Notes: generated from the sequence alone by a model not told the origin. DNA of 64,000 bases from an uncultured Rikenellaceae bacterium (GCA_944325305.1 CALUZO010000012.1:17164-81163), one strand, 5' to 3'. Shown: positions 10,085 to 19,237, counted from the stretch's first letter. Numbers and translations are program-made.

Positions 10085-10106
10085 CAAATAACCCAAACAA
10101 AATCAT

Positions 10107-11636
10107 ATGCAGGAAAAGATCCTTATACTCGATTTCGGTTCACAATACACCCAGCTCATTGCGCGCAGGGTGCGTGAACTGAACGTTTATTGCGAGATAC
10201 ATCCATACAACAAAATACCCGAAATAGACGGGTCGGTCAAGGGCGTCATCCTTTCCGGCAGCCCGTTCTCGGTGCGGGACAAAAAGGCACCCCAGGTAGA
10301 CCTTTCGAAGATCAAAGGAAAACTTCCGCTGCTGGGGGTATGCTACGGAGCACAATACCTTTCGCACAATTTCGGCGGCGAGGTAAAGCCCAGCAACACA
10401 CGCGAATACGGGCGAGCAATGCTTACGCTCGGCGAAACCGGTGACCCGCTGCTCAAGGGAATGTCACCCTGTACGCAGGTATGGATGTCGCACGGGGACA
10501 CAATTGTCCGCATACCGGACAATTACAAGATAATTGCAAGCACCGAGGAGGTCAAGGTGGCCGCATACCATATCGAAGGCGAACAAAGCTGGGGCATCCA
10601 GTTCCACCCAGAAGTCTACCACTCGACCGAAGGTACGCAACTGCTCAGGAATTTCGTTGTCGACATATGCGGCTGTTCACAGTCGTGGACTCCGGCATCG
10701 TTCGTCGAAGATACCGTAAAGCAGCTCCGGGCCCAACTTGGCGACGACAAGGTTGTACTCGGGCTTTCGGGCGGCGTAGACTCGTCGGTAGCCGCCATGC
10801 TGCTTCACAAGGCCATCGGCAAGAACCTGACCTGTATCTTTGTGAACAACGGTCTGCTGCGCAAGAACGAATTCAATGATGTCCTCGAATCTTACAAAGG
10901 CATGGGACTCAACGTTGTAGGTGTAGACGCAACGGCCAAATTCATGGCCGGACTCAAAGGTGTTACCGACCCAGAAGCCAAACGCAAAATCATAGGCGGC
11001 GGCTTTATCGAAGTGTTCGACGAAGAGGCCCAAAAACTCAAAGACATAAAATGGCTGGCTCAGGGGACGATCTATCCAGACGTTATCGAATCCATGTCGG
11101 TCAACGGTCCGTCGGCAACCATAAAATCGCACCACAACGTAGGCGGTCTCCCCGAAAAAATGAACCTGAAGATCGTCGAACCTCTGCGTCTGCTGTTCAA
11201 GGACGAAGTTCGCAGGGTCGGCAGACAGGTAGGACTGCCCGACCAGTTGCTCGGACGCCATCCGTTCCCGGGACCGGGACTCGGCATCCGCATACTCGGA
11301 GAAGTAACTCCCGAAAAGGTACGTATCCTTCAAGACGCAGACAAAATATTCATCGACGGTCTCCGCGAATTCGGTCTTTACGACAAAGTATGGCAAGCCG
11401 GAGTGATGCTTCTGCCGGTTCAGTCCGTAGGCGTAATGGGTGACGAACGAACGTATGAAAATTGCGTGGCGCTTCGCGCCGTAACCTCGACCGACGGCAT
11501 GACAGCCGACTGGGTACACCTGCCTTATGAGTTCCTGGCCAAAATGTCGAACGACATTATCAACAAGGTCAAGGGTATCAACCGCGTAGTGTACGACATC
11601 AGCTCCAAACCGCCAGCAACGATAGAGTGGGAATAG
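10107..11636 (+). CDS. guaA: GMP synthase (glutamine-hydrolysing)
   Basis: The 509-residue bifunctional protein converts XMP to GMP. The class I glutamine amidotransferase domain (1-200) has the nucleophile C79 in [10 protein letters not shown] and the His-Glu pair in [10 protein letters not shown]. The ATP-pyrophosphatase domain carries the PP-loop LSGGVDSS (about 222). The dimerisation domain ends in the typical PPATIEWE. All key residues are visible. It lies 22 nt after pheT and ends at a strong terminator. Confidence 0.98.
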   Translation: MQEKILILDFGSQYTQLIARRVRELNVYCEIHPYNKIPEIDGSVKGVILSGSPFSVRDKKAPQVDLSKIKGKLPLLGVCYGAQYLSHNFGGEVKPSNTREYGRAMLTLGETGDPLLKGMSPCTQVWMSHGDTIVRIPDNYKIIASTEEVKVAAYHIEGEQSWGIQFHPEVYHSTEGTQLLRNFVVDICGCSQSWTPASFVEDTVKQLRAQLGDDKVVLGLSGGVDSSVAAMLLHKAIGKNLTCIFVNNGLLRKNEFNDVLESYKGMGLNVVGVDATAKFMAGLKGVTDPEAKRKIIGGGFIEVFDEEAQKLKDIKWLAQGTIYPDVIESMSVNGPSATIKSHHNVGGLPEKMNLKIVEPLRLLFKDEVRRVGRQVGLPDQLLGRHPFPGPGLGIRILGEVTPEKVRILQDADKIFIDGLREFGLYDKVWQAGVMLLPVQSVGVMGDERTYENCVALRAVTSTDGMTADWVHLPYEFLAKMSNDIINKVKGINRVVYDISSKPPATIEWE

Positions 11637-11722
11637 CTGTTGCCACAAGGTCTCAGGCACACCGGCCGACTCACACCTGTCACAGCCAGTAGTTGTGCCC
11701 CGTAACAGACAGAAAATATTTC

Positions 11723-11750
11723 AAGACGCACCTTTCCAGGTGCGTCTTTT
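11723..11750 (+). terminator. Intrinsic terminator after guaA
   Basis: An 11-bp stem pairs AAGACGCACCT (11723-11733) with AGGTGCGTCTT (11738-11748) around a 4-nt loop, followed by T residues. Confidence 0.9.
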
Positions 11751-11817
11751 GCATACAATTCACCTCTATATTTTGCCGCTTGACAAGCATCTGAAACATT
11801 TTTACAAAGGATTATAC

Positions 11818-11825
11818 TAAATTTG
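11818..11825 (+). promoter_or_regulatory. Bacteroidetes -7 promoter box for mazG
   Basis: TAAATTTG is an exact TAnnTTTG match 21 nt before the mazG ATG, implying a leader of only about 15 nt. Confidence 0.65.
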
Positions 11826-11846
11826 CAATAACCAAATCCAAAGGCA

Positions 11847-12683
11847 ATGAAAGACCAAAAATTAGAGGCTTTCGGAAGATTGCTCGACATAATGGACCGA
11901 CTCCGTGCAGAATGCCCGTGGGACAGAGAGCAAACCTTCGAATCGCTCCGCAACAATACGATCGAAGAGACTTACGAACTCGTCGACGCCATCACTGACA
12001 AAGATTTCGACGGCATACGTCAGGAACTGGGCGACTTGCTTCTGCATGTCGTCTTCTACTCGAAAATGGGCGACGAAGAGGGTAAATTCGATATTACAAG
12101 CGTTATCGACGGCTTGTGCAACAAACTTGTATACCGTCATCCTCATGTCTTCGGCGAGGTTGACGCGGACAATCCGGAGAAAGTGAAATACAACTGGGAA
12201 CAGCTGAAACTCAAAGAGAAAAAACGCAAAGGAGGAGTACTCGGCGGAGTTCCAAAAAGTTTGCCCGCAATGGTCAAGGCCTACCGCATAGGCGAAAAAG
12301 CGGCTTCGGCAGGTTTCGACTGGGAGAAAAAAGAGGACGTATGGGCCAAAGTAAGGGAAGAGGTCGGCGAAGTCGGCCAGGAAATAGCCGACCTCTCTAC
12401 ACAACCCGATGCAGCACAACGTCTGGAAGAAGAGTTCGGCGACCTGCTGTTCTCGATCGTCAACGCATCGCGCCTCTACGGCATAGATCCGGAAATGGCA
12501 CTCGAACGCTGCAACAAAAAATTTATCCGCAGGTTCGGATACGTCGAACAACGTGCCGCCGAAAAAGGAATCCCCCTGAAAGAGATTGGGCTGGCCCAAA
12601 TGGAGGAGTGGTGGCAGGAAGCCAAGAAAATCCCGACATCACAGGAATGCCCGGAATGCAATACTGAATGCCAAGTGCGTTAG
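11847..12683 (+). CDS. mazG: Nucleoside triphosphate pyrophosphohydrolase MazG
   Basis: The 278-residue protein has two tandem MazG all-alpha NTP pyrophosphatase domains. The first has CPWDREQT and the metal-binding EExxE...ELGDLLLH set (about 25-65). The second has EEFGDLLFSIVN (about 190-202). It hydrolyses NTPs to NMP and pyrophosphate and is associated with nutritional stress and removal of aberrant nucleotides. The extreme C-terminus (CPECNTEC) is a Cys-rich extension beyond the usual end, perhaps a weak metal site. It has its own promoter box. Confidence 0.95.
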   Translation: MKDQKLEAFGRLLDIMDRLRAECPWDREQTFESLRNNTIEETYELVDAITDKDFDGIRQELGDLLLHVVFYSKMGDEEGKFDITSVIDGLCNKLVYRHPHVFGEVDADNPEKVKYNWEQLKLKEKKRKGGVLGGVPKSLPAMVKAYRIGEKAASAGFDWEKKEDVWAKVREEVGEVGQEIADLSTQPDAAQRLEEEFGDLLFSIVNASRLYGIDPEMALERCNKKFIRRFGYVEQRAAEKGIPLKEIGLAQMEEWWQEAKKIPTSQECPECNTECQVR

Positions 12684-12792
12684 GCACACGACTAACCCTG
12701 ACAGCACACTACGCACGACACCACACCGGCACCCCAAAATAACGTCGAGAATCTTCCGAAGACAACGACAAGACATGCATATAATCTAGATC

Positions 12793-13314
12793 ATGGCACT
12801 CATAAAAAAAGTCAAGGGAATCGCCCCCTCAATAGGCAAAAATGTATGGATAGCTGAGAACGCCACCCTCACGGGAGACGTCACTATAGGCAACGACTGC
12901 ACAATATGGTTCAATGCCGTACTCCGCGGCGATGTGAACCCCATAGTAGTCGGCGACCGTGTCAACATCCAGGACGGCGCCGTACTGCACACACTGTATC
13001 GCAAATCTGAAGTGCGCATCGGCAACGATGTCTCTATAGGTCACAACGCCATTGTTCACGGTGCCTGCATCGAAGACAAATGTCTGATCGGCATGGGAGC
13101 CACCCTGCTAGACAACGTAATAGTAAAAAGCGGTTGTATCGTAGCTGCCAATGCACTCGTATTGTCCGGCACCGTACTCGAACCCAACAGCGTTTACGCC
13201 GGCATCCCAGCCCGTAAAGTCAAAGAGGTAACCGAAGAGCAGAGGCGAGACATTATCGAACGCACCGCCCGTGATTATATCATGTACGCTTCATGGTACG
13301 ACGAAGATAAATAG
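12793..13314 (+). CDS. Gamma-class carbonic anhydrase-like hexapeptide-repeat protein
   Basis: The 173-residue protein folds as a left-handed beta helix, shown by repeated I/V-G-x4 hexads from residue 18 to 130, with a C-terminal helix. Possible zinc ligands are H66, H84 and H89 (VLHTLY, SIGHNAIVHG), the arrangement of the YrdA/PaaY/CaiE gamma-CA-like group. Many of these lack the proton-shuttle loop of Cam, so carbonic anhydrase activity is plausible but unproven. It lies 42 nt upstream of the LytS-type kinase gene and may share its transcript. Confidence 0.9.
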   Translation: MALIKKVKGIAPSIGKNVWIAENATLTGDVTIGNDCTIWFNAVLRGDVNPIVVGDRVNIQDGAVLHTLYRKSEVRIGNDVSIGHNAIVHGACIEDKCLIGMGATLLDNVIVKSGCIVAANALVLSGTVLEPNSVYAGIPARKVKEVTEEQRRDIIERTARDYIMYASWYDEDK

Positions 13315-13356
13315 CCGCAAACACAGCCCACCCGAAAAGGAATCGACACATAAATC

Positions 13357-14724
13357 ATGCAACTGTCCAAGAAAGCCCGCACTATCGTTACCAACCTGCT
13401 GATAGCCTTAGGCATCAGTATTATTGTCAATATTGCTGACATTCTTATCGTTATGCGCGAAACCGCCGCCATGGCGGCCCGCATTGCCGAGTCGGGCAAT
13501 ATAGTGATCGATACCGTCCGCGTAGGAAAAAAAACATATTATCTGCCGGGACAAAACAAAGAGATGCGGAATCTGCGCGATTCCATAATGACACAGGCAA
13601 AACATACATTCGACAGTTTCCTAAATGAACAACTCTCCGACAGCATAAAGAAAACATTTCCTAAAGAGATACTACTTGCTTTGAGTCTCGTACAACCCGA
13701 CAGCATGCAAGTATCCCAGCAAGATTCGCTCAAGCCAGATCGGCTCAAAGAACAGGGCGGTCCCCGTTCTCGCCGTGATTTTCGCGTTAGATGGGCAGTG
13801 TCACAGTCAGCACCGTATCAGGCCATGCAGATGAGCTATTTTTTCATTATAGGATTCATACTTATCTCATTGGCCACCTACTCTTTCCGTCGGAAAAGCC
13901 CATGGAACTACCCGGCGAAACTGTGGCTGTGTCTGTTGGTTGCCGTAGCAGCCTATTTCCTTGCTCCGAGGGTTGCCATGAGCGGCCAGATCACTCCAAC
14001 GCTGCGTTTCCCGACACATGACATGTACGACCCCACACTTATGCTGAAATGCTCACTACTATTCGTGGTGGCGGCTCTGTACGGGAAAATATACGAACTG
14101 ATCTCGCAACGCCAGAACATAATGCTCGAAAATGAAAAACTGAAAACGGAAAACCTGCAAGCCACTTACAGGACGCTCATCAACCAGATGAATCCCCATT
14201 TCTTCTTCAATTCGCTCAATTCACTTTCGATGCTCGTGCGCGAGCAACACAACAAACAGGCACTCACATATATAGACAGATTATCGGACACGTTCCGATA
14301 CATCCTCCAGAACGGCTCCACTGGCAGCATCACACTGGAAGAGGAACTTAAATTTACCGACGCCTACAAATATCTGCTCGAAATACGATACGAAGGCAAA
14401 CTGTTCATAAATTTCGACGTTGACGAAAGTTATCTCAACTGGATGCTCCCTTCACTTACACTCCAGCCTCTGCTCGAAAATGCCGTCAAACACAACACCA
14501 TCACGACTTCTCAACCATTGAAGGTGAATATTTATACCGATGGCAACAACAATATAAGGGTATCCAACACGGTTAATCCCAAAATGGACATGAGAGAAGG
14601 CACTGGCATAGGATTGAAAAATCTGTCGGAACGCTACCGGTTGCTGACAGGGAAAGACATAACCATCGTCAACAATGGCAAAGAGTTCACGGTGATATTA
14701 CCACTTATACGTCCAAACACATGA
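13357..14724 (+). CDS. LytS/YehU-type sensor histidine kinase
   Basis: This is a 455-residue membrane kinase. One TM segment (about 12-33) is followed by an extracytoplasmic domain of about 120 residues. TM segments at about 159-176, 188-203 and 229-247 and a short coiled coil lead to the His_kinase (PF06580) core. The phosphoacceptor is H281 in NPHFFFNSLNSL, and the ATPase end shows EGTGIGLKNLSERY. The external domain shows no recognised fold (no 5TM-LYT or PAS), so the signal is unknown. It overlaps the response regulator by 4 nt (ATGA), a classic two-component unit. Confidence 0.93.
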   Translation: MQLSKKARTIVTNLLIALGISIIVNIADILIVMRETAAMAARIAESGNIVIDTVRVGKKTYYLPGQNKEMRNLRDSIMTQAKHTFDSFLNEQLSDSIKKTFPKEILLALSLVQPDSMQVSQQDSLKPDRLKEQGGPRSRRDFRVRWAVSQSAPYQAMQMSYFFIIGFILISLATYSFRRKSPWNYPAKLWLCLLVAVAAYFLAPRVAMSGQITPTLRFPTHDMYDPTLMLKCSLLFVVAALYGKIYELISQRQNIMLENEKLKTENLQATYRTLINQMNPHFFFNSLNSLSMLVREQHNKQALTYIDRLSDTFRYILQNGSTGSITLEEELKFTDAYKYLLEIRYEGKLFINFDVDESYLNWMLPSLTLQPLLENAVKHNTITTSQPLKVNIYTDGNNNIRVSNTVNPKMDMREGTGIGLKNLSERYRLLTGKDITIVNNGKEFTVILPLIRPNT

Positions 14725-15473
14725 AAATAGTTGTAATAGAGGACGAAACCGCCGCTACGCATAACCTGCTCGCAATTATTCGCGAGGTATGTCCTCACAG
14801 CGATATCATAGCTACGATAGAAAGCGTTGCCGATGCCGTAAAATGGTTCTCGGCCAATCCTCATCCCGACCTCGTGTTTATGGATATTCACCTGGCCGAC
14901 GGTGACGCCTTCCGTATATTTGAACAGGTACAGATATCATCCCCGATCATCTTTACCACGGCTTACGACAATTATGCCCTCGAAGCATTCCGGGTCAACA
15001 GCATCGACTACCTGCTCAAACCCATAAAACCGGAAGATGTCCGACGGGCTATAGACAAGCTGGCAAGACTCACCAAGACAGACCTCGAAGCATATACCGG
15101 CAGAATCTCCAAAATGGCAAGCCAGCATAACGCCGGCGGCTTCCTGATACATGTAAGAGACAAGATAATCCCGATTAAGCCATCGGAAATAGCATTCTTC
15201 TATACCTCCCAGGAACGGGTCTCTATCACCACATTCGACGGCCGGACCCTGCCTTACGACAAGGCTCTCGATTCAGTGATGTCGATGCTGTCCGAGAGCG
15301 ACTTCTTCAGAGCCAACCGACAGTTCATTATTTCACGGGCGGCAGTAGACGACATATCCGTATGGTTCGGCAGTAGACTCACCGTAACACTCAAGATGAA
15401 AGCGCCTGAACGCATCGTAATAAGCAAGGCCCGTGTCCCCGAATTCAAGCGCTGGCTCACGATGGCCTATTAA
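14721..15473 (+). CDS. LytTR-family response regulator
   Basis: The 250-residue cytoplasmic regulator has a receiver domain (1-120) with the acidic pair ED at 7-8, phosphoacceptor D55 in VFMDIHLADGD and the conserved lysine in YLLKPIKPEDV. The C-terminal LytTR DNA-binding domain (about 140-250) includes FFRANRQFIISRAAV. LytTR proteins bind paired short direct or inverted motifs upstream of target promoters. It is translationally coupled to the sensor kinase. The next gene, encoding a secreted DUF4890 protein, has an inverted repeat in its promoter that could be a target site. Confidence 0.95.
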   Translation: MKIVVIEDETAATHNLLAIIREVCPHSDIIATIESVADAVKWFSANPHPDLVFMDIHLADGDAFRIFEQVQISSPIIFTTAYDNYALEAFRVNSIDYLLKPIKPEDVRRAIDKLARLTKTDLEAYTGRISKMASQHNAGGFLIHVRDKIIPIKPSEIAFFYTSQERVSITTFDGRTLPYDKALDSVMSMLSESDFFRANRQFIISRAAVDDISVWFGSRLTVTLKMKAPERIVISKARVPEFKRWLTMAY

Positions 15474-15546
15474 CCTGCTGTCATTCAAGTTACTGTATAG
15501 TCGTTTCGCCAGCCGGTTTTTCCGTTTGGCATGCAGTGTAGTACAA

Positions 15547-15572
15547 TATATGCAATGCACTGCATATATTTG
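15547..15572 (+). promoter_or_regulatory. Inverted repeat overlapping the DUF4890 gene promoter
   Basis: TATATGCA (15547-15554) and TGCATATA (15561-15568) are perfect 8-nt inverted arms around a 6-nt spacer. The -7 box TATATTTG occupies 15565-15572 and so overlaps the right arm. A protein bound here would block or reposition RNA polymerase. The LytTR regulator gene ends 74 nt upstream. Confidence 0.6.
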
Positions 15573-15630
15573 TTATGAACCCAGGTTCGTAATTACACTT
15601 GAAATATCAACATTAAAAAACGTACTAAAA

Positions 15631-16086
15631 ATGAAAAATCTAATGAGAGCAGCCATGGTAATGACAATGGCAGCAATGGTATTTACGGCATCGGCACAAC
15701 CGGCAGACGGAGGTCGTCGCGCCCCACGTCAGGAACAAACCCAAAAAGAACGTCCTACACCTGAACAAATGATCGACAATCAGGTAAACCGGATGGCGCA
15801 GGAATATCAACTCACCGACGAACAGAAAAACGAAGTCAAAGCACTGATAGAGAAACAGCGCAAAGACCAGGAAGCAAACCGCCCAAAAGACGGACAAAGA
15901 CCCTCGATGGAAGAACGCATGGCCCAGATGGAAAAAAGCCAGAACGAGTTCAACGCCGGACTTAAAAAAATCATGACCGCCGACCAGTACAAAAAATACG
16001 AGGAAAAACAGGCCGAACGTAAAAAACAAATGGAAGAGCGCATGAAGAATCGCCCCGGACGCGGACAAATGCCCAGCAAAAACTAA
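15631..16086 (+). CDS. Secreted DUF4890-type (Spy/LTXXQ-like) protein
   Basis: This is a 151-residue exported protein. A signal peptide (MKNLMRAAMVMTMAAMVFTA, cleavage after ASA near 23) precedes a highly charged, Gln/Lys/Glu/Arg-rich helical mature part with MAQEYQLTDEQKNEVK and MTADQYKKYEE. These two LTxxQ-like helices resemble the periplasmic chaperone Spy. An envelope-stress or chaperone-like role is inference from the family. I start at ATG 15631; the longer in-frame opening from 15433 runs across the promoter and the lytT stop region. Upstream is the LytST-like two-component system. Confidence 0.85.
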   Translation: MKNLMRAAMVMTMAAMVFTASAQPADGGRRAPRQEQTQKERPTPEQMIDNQVNRMAQEYQLTDEQKNEVKALIEKQRKDQEANRPKDGQRPSMEERMAQMEKSQNEFNAGLKKIMTADQYKKYEEKQAERKKQMEERMKNRPGRGQMPSKN

Positions 16087-16206
16087 ACAAACAGCCGTAA
16101 ACAATATCTCGGTCGGTAAAATATTCTCGGACAAGAGAGGATACGACCAAAACGATTATTGATTTACACGGCTATCCACCATAAATCAAACATTTAACTT
16201 TTATCA

Positions 16207-16248
16207 AAACTGAGGGAGCATTTTCAATGGGCTTCCTCAGTTTTTTTT
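16207..16248 (+). terminator. Intrinsic terminator of the DUF4890 gene
   Basis: AACTGAGG (16208-16215) pairs with CCTCAGTT (16235-16242), extended inside by GAGC/GCTT, and is followed by T8. It lies 120 nt beyond the stop codon. Confidence 0.9.
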
Positions 16249-16318
16249 ACCAAACGTCCATCAAACAATTCAACCAATCATAACGACCTGTTCCCCGAAC
16301 TACAATCACATGTAGCAC

Positions 16319-16341
16319 CAATGCGATTATTAATCGCATTG
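16319..16341. promoter_or_regulatory. 23-nt palindrome upstream of the SLOG gene
   Basis: CAATGCGATTA (16319-16329) is mirrored exactly by TAATCGCATTG (16331-16341) around a single central T. No T tract follows, so it is unlike the terminators in this window. It sits 92 nt upstream of the -7 box of the next gene, a reasonable place for an activator or repressor site. Confidence 0.5.
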
Positions 16342-16432
16342 TCCATTTTATCCTTTCACAGGTCCTTTTGTTCTTTTCGCATTAGCAGTCCTCTTTTAAA
16401 CGGTTACAATTAGCGATTCCCCATAATAATCT

Positions 16433-16440
16433 TATATTTG
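16433..16440 (+). promoter_or_regulatory. Bacteroidetes -7 promoter box, nearly leaderless
   Basis: TATATTTG ends 5 nt before the ATG at 16446. Transcripts from such boxes normally begin several nt downstream, so the mRNA would start at or next to the start codon. Confidence 0.6.
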
Positions 16441-16445
16441 CAAAT

Positions 16446-16955
16446 ATGGAGATCGACAAGACCAGAACCGTGGCATTCTCGGGGCACCGCTCGTTCAAAA
16501 TGGCAGCAAGAGATAATCTGTTCTCGCCAAATAATGACGCGGCAGGCTTGGCTATGCGCATATCTCAGACCATCAGACAACTACATGCATCGGGTTATGA
16601 CACATTCTTGTGCGGGATGGCCGAAGGCTTCGACCTTATGGCCGGACTGGAGGTGTTGAAATTGCGCGATGAGTTTCCCGAAATACGCCTTTTTGCCATA
16701 ATACCGTTCCCGGGACAAGCCGACTCGTTTTCGCAGAAAACAAGGAATACATACGATTACATTCTTGCCAAAGCCGACTGTCAAACCACTATTTGCCCAT
16801 ACTACTCACAAGACTGTTTCCATCGTCGGAACGACTTCCTCATAGACAACTGTTCTGTACTGGCATGCTACTACAACGGTTCTAAAGGCGGCACTGCATA
16901 TACCTTGAAACGCGCCTTAAAATATCGGATAAGGGTCATAAACATATTCCTGTGA
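16446..16955 (+). CDS. SLOG-fold DUF1273 (YpsA-like) protein
   Basis: The 169-residue protein has a Rossmann-like SLOG domain, seen as FSGHRSF at the N-terminus, CGMAEGFDLMAGLEVL near residue 57 and YNGSKGGTAYTLKRAL near 140. These are the nucleotide- or ligand-binding loops of the DUF1273/YpsA group. SLOG proteins bind nucleotide-derived ligands, and some act as sensors in defence or stress systems. B. subtilis YpsA affects cell division and oxidative stress. Here the gene is solitary, with no effector gene adjacent. The promoter box lies just 5 nt upstream of the ATG. Confidence 0.88.
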   Translation: MEIDKTRTVAFSGHRSFKMAARDNLFSPNNDAAGLAMRISQTIRQLHASGYDTFLCGMAEGFDLMAGLEVLKLRDEFPEIRLFAIIPFPGQADSFSQKTRNTYDYILAKADCQTTICPYYSQDCFHRRNDFLIDNCSVLACYYNGSKGGTAYTLKRALKYRIRVINIFL

Positions 16956-16973
16956 GGGACCCATGACAACCAC

Positions 16974-17013
16974 AAAAAACAATCCCGCCCCCGAATGGAA
17001 CGGAGACGGGATT
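16974..17013 (-). terminator. Intrinsic terminator of the rubredoxin gene
   Basis: AATCCCG (16981-16987) and CGGGATT (17007-17013) form the stem. Read on the minus strand it is followed by GTTTTTTG. It sits between convergent genes, 20 nt past the rubredoxin stop. Confidence 0.8.
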
Positions 17014-17032
17014 AAACCATAAAGTGACGACT

Positions 17033-17191
17033 TTACATCTCAGAGAAAGAGTCTTTCCCCACTCCGCAAAGCGGGCATACCCAATCATCTGGAATATCTT
17101 CGAAAGCGGTTCCAGGTTCTATCCCGCTGTCGGGATCTCCCTTTTCGGGGTCGTAAACGTACCCGCAAACGTCACATACATACTTTTTCAT
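17033..17191 (-). CDS. Rubredoxin
   Basis: This is a 52-residue mononuclear iron electron carrier. The four ligands are C6 and C9 ([12 protein letters not shown]) and C39 and C42 ([10 protein letters not shown]). The length and spacing are those of classical rubredoxins. It supplies electrons to rubrerythrin- or reductase-type partners in anaerobes, including oxidative-stress defence. I use the ATG at 17191, since the upstream in-frame extension (to 17263) is hydrophobic and non-homologous. A -7 box lies 81 nt upstream. Confidence 0.96.
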   Translation of the reverse strand: MKKYVCDVCGYVYDPEKGDPDSGIEPGTAFEDIPDDWVCPLCGVGKDSFSEM

Positions 17192-17271
17192 ATCGGCAAT
17201 ATATTCGTTTAGATTAAAAAAAATTTTAATTCGTATCAGAGGTGATAATTCCGAGCACCGCAACTACATCG

Positions 17272-17279
17272 CAAAGATA
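17272..17279 (-). promoter_or_regulatory. Bacteroidetes -7 promoter box for rubredoxin
   Basis: The minus strand reads TATCTTTG here. Transcription would begin near 17265, leaving a leader of about 75 nt before the rubredoxin ATG. Confidence 0.6.
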
Positions 17280-17854
17280 TATATTTAAACCAAAACGGCA
17301 ATTATCATTCACCAAAATGCGGCGTTGCGACAACCGTCATTTTCAGTTTTGTCATGTCACACCCCATCATCTCCCCTACACTTCAATTTACGGGCCAAAA
17401 GAATCGTGAGTAATTGAGTAATGTTGTCATCCGGTGTTTATCAACAGCGGAGGATCTGCGATTGTCATGTCCGTGTCGTCAACCCGGCAAATAACCGGAG
17501 CAACATGCGCGCCTGTTACGCAGACTGGCAGAACAAAAAAACGACTCACATCTAATCTAATCTGCGTTCCGAAAAGACAGTGTCCTGTCTCAGAATCATC
17601 ATGTTAAGAGGCGGCTTTAGATAAATCAGCCGATACGAACTCAAGACTGTCGCATCGTATTCCGATATTTCGTCACCGGGATGACTGTAACGTCACACCT
17701 GAGGACGCAGGAACAGTCAGAATTCTTTTCGGATCCGGAATCGATAAATACTGGCAGACATATCCGTGACGCTGCCATCGACATACGACGGAAGCGCTTC
17801 ATGTTCTGCCCGGCACAAACGGGAAAAGTATCCTGGAATGACTTTTACTGAAAT
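17280..17854. other. Non-coding region between rubredoxin and purB
   Basis: These 575 bases lack any open frame with a credible start, and I recognise no RNA gene. Small dyads are present, such as AGACAG/CTGTCT at 17575-17590. Base composition matches the neighbours, so it may contain a decayed gene, but no protein similarity is apparent to me. Confidence 0.4.
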
Positions 17855-19201
17855 CTAATATATGCCTGTGTATGTTTGCGGAGTTAATTTGCGCAATTCA
17901 TCCTTTACGCTATCCTTGACATCGAGCGTATCTATAAACTCCCGTATAGTCTCTTTGGTAATAGGTTTATTTGTACGGGTCAGTGCCTTTAGCGCCTCAT
18001 ACGGCGAGGGATAGTTTTCACGGCGAAGGATGGTCTGAATACCTTCCGCAACGACGGCCCAGTTCCTTTCGAGATCGCGGTCTATGGCTTCGGGATTGAT
18101 AATGAGTTTGCCGAGCCCCTTCATTATCGACCTGAAAGCGATAATGGTGTGCGCTATCGGCACCCCTGTATTGCGCAATACGGTCGAATCGGTAAGGTCG
18201 CGCTGGAGTCTCGATACTGGAAGTTTCGCCGACAGATGTTCGAAAATGGCGTTGGCGATACCGAGGTTGCCTTCCGCGTTCTCGAAATCTATGGGATTCA
18301 CCTTATGCGGCATCGCAGACGAACCTACCTCCCCAGCTTTGATCTTCTGTTTGAAGTAATCCATCGAGACATAAGTCCAAATATCACGGCACATATCTAT
18401 GAGAACGGTGTTGATGCGCTTGAAGGCATCGAAGATAGCAGCCAGATTATCGTAATGCTCTATCTGGGTTGTGGTCTGCGAACGGTCGAGGTGAAGCACA
18501 TCGTTAACGAAATGGTTGGCGAAGGCCACCCAATCTATCTCCGGATAGGCAGCCATATGTGCATTGAAGTTACCTGTAGCGCCACCGAATTTAGCCGGCG
18601 CCGGAATAGCACGCAGCAGACTGACCTGTTTGGTTATTCGTTCTATGTAAACCCGGAACTCCTTGCCCAATTTGGTCGGCGATGCAGGCTGGCCGTGCGT
18701 ACGGGCAAGTAAGGCTACGTCCTTCCAATCGTCGGCAAGCGCATCAAGCTGTGCAACAAGTTCGTCCAAAAGCGGATAATAGACGTCGCGGGCAGCATCG
18801 CGCAACGAGTACGGCATGGCCGTATTGTTGATGTCCTGCGACGTAAGCCCGAAATGAACGAACTCCTTATGGCCTCCCAGTCCCAGGGCATCCATCTTCT
18901 CTTTTATAAAATACTCCACGGCTTTGACATCGTGGTTCGTTGTCTTCTCTATCTCCTTGACCTTTTGGGCATCGACGATTGAGAAATTGCGGTAAATGTC
19001 GCGAATGGAGTCGAACTTCTCTTTTTTCACGTCGCCGAGTTGCGGAAGCGGGATCTCGCACAGCGCTATGAAATACTCTATTTCTACGAGTACCCTGTAA
19101 CGAATGAGAGCGTATTCCGAAAAATATTTGTCCAACGGCTCAGAGGCATTTCTGTAACGTCCGTCAACCGGACTGATGGCTGTTATCTTGCTAAGATCCA
19201 T
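17855..19201 (-). CDS. purB: Adenylosuccinate lyase
   Basis: The 448-residue homotetrameric enzyme of the fumarase/aspartase superfamily cleaves SAICAR and adenylosuccinate in purine synthesis. Visible motifs are SPVDGRY at the N-terminus, the TTNHDVKAVEY region, HFGLTSQDINNTAMP (general acid histidine region), ARTHGQPASPT and the flexible signature loop GSSAMPHKVNPIDFENAEGN. The long form with SPVDGRY fits the E. coli-type PurB. It is a single gene with its own promoter box. Confidence 0.97.
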   Translation of the reverse strand: MDLSKITAISPVDGRYRNASEPLDKYFSEYALIRYRVLVEIEYFIALCEIPLPQLGDVKKEKFDSIRDIYRNFSIVDAQKVKEIEKTTNHDVKAVEYFIKEKMDALGLGGHKEFVHFGLTSQDINNTAMPYSLRDAARDVYYPLLDELVAQLDALADDWKDVALLARTHGQPASPTKLGKEFRVYIERITKQVSLLRAIPAPAKFGGATGNFNAHMAAYPEIDWVAFANHFVNDVLHLDRSQTTTQIEHYDNLAAIFDAFKRINTVLIDMCRDIWTYVSMDYFKQKIKAGEVGSSAMPHKVNPIDFENAEGNLGIANAIFEHLSAKLPVSRLQRDLTDSTVLRNTGVPIAHTIIAFRSIMKGLGKLIINPEAIDRDLERNWAVVAEGIQTILRRENYPSPYEALKALTRTNKPITKETIREFIDTLDVKDSVKDELRKLTPQTYTGIY

Positions 19202-19229
19202 AAAACTTTTAATCTAACGGGTTAGACGG

Positions 19230-19237
19230 CAAAGTTA
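19230..19237 (-). promoter_or_regulatory. Bacteroidetes -7 promoter box for purB
   Basis: The minus strand reads TAACTTTG, 28 nt upstream of the purB ATG. Confidence 0.6.

Noticed and set aside
17551..17562. Short tandem TCTAA repeat
   Set aside because: Only two copies and no flanking structure; consistent with chance.
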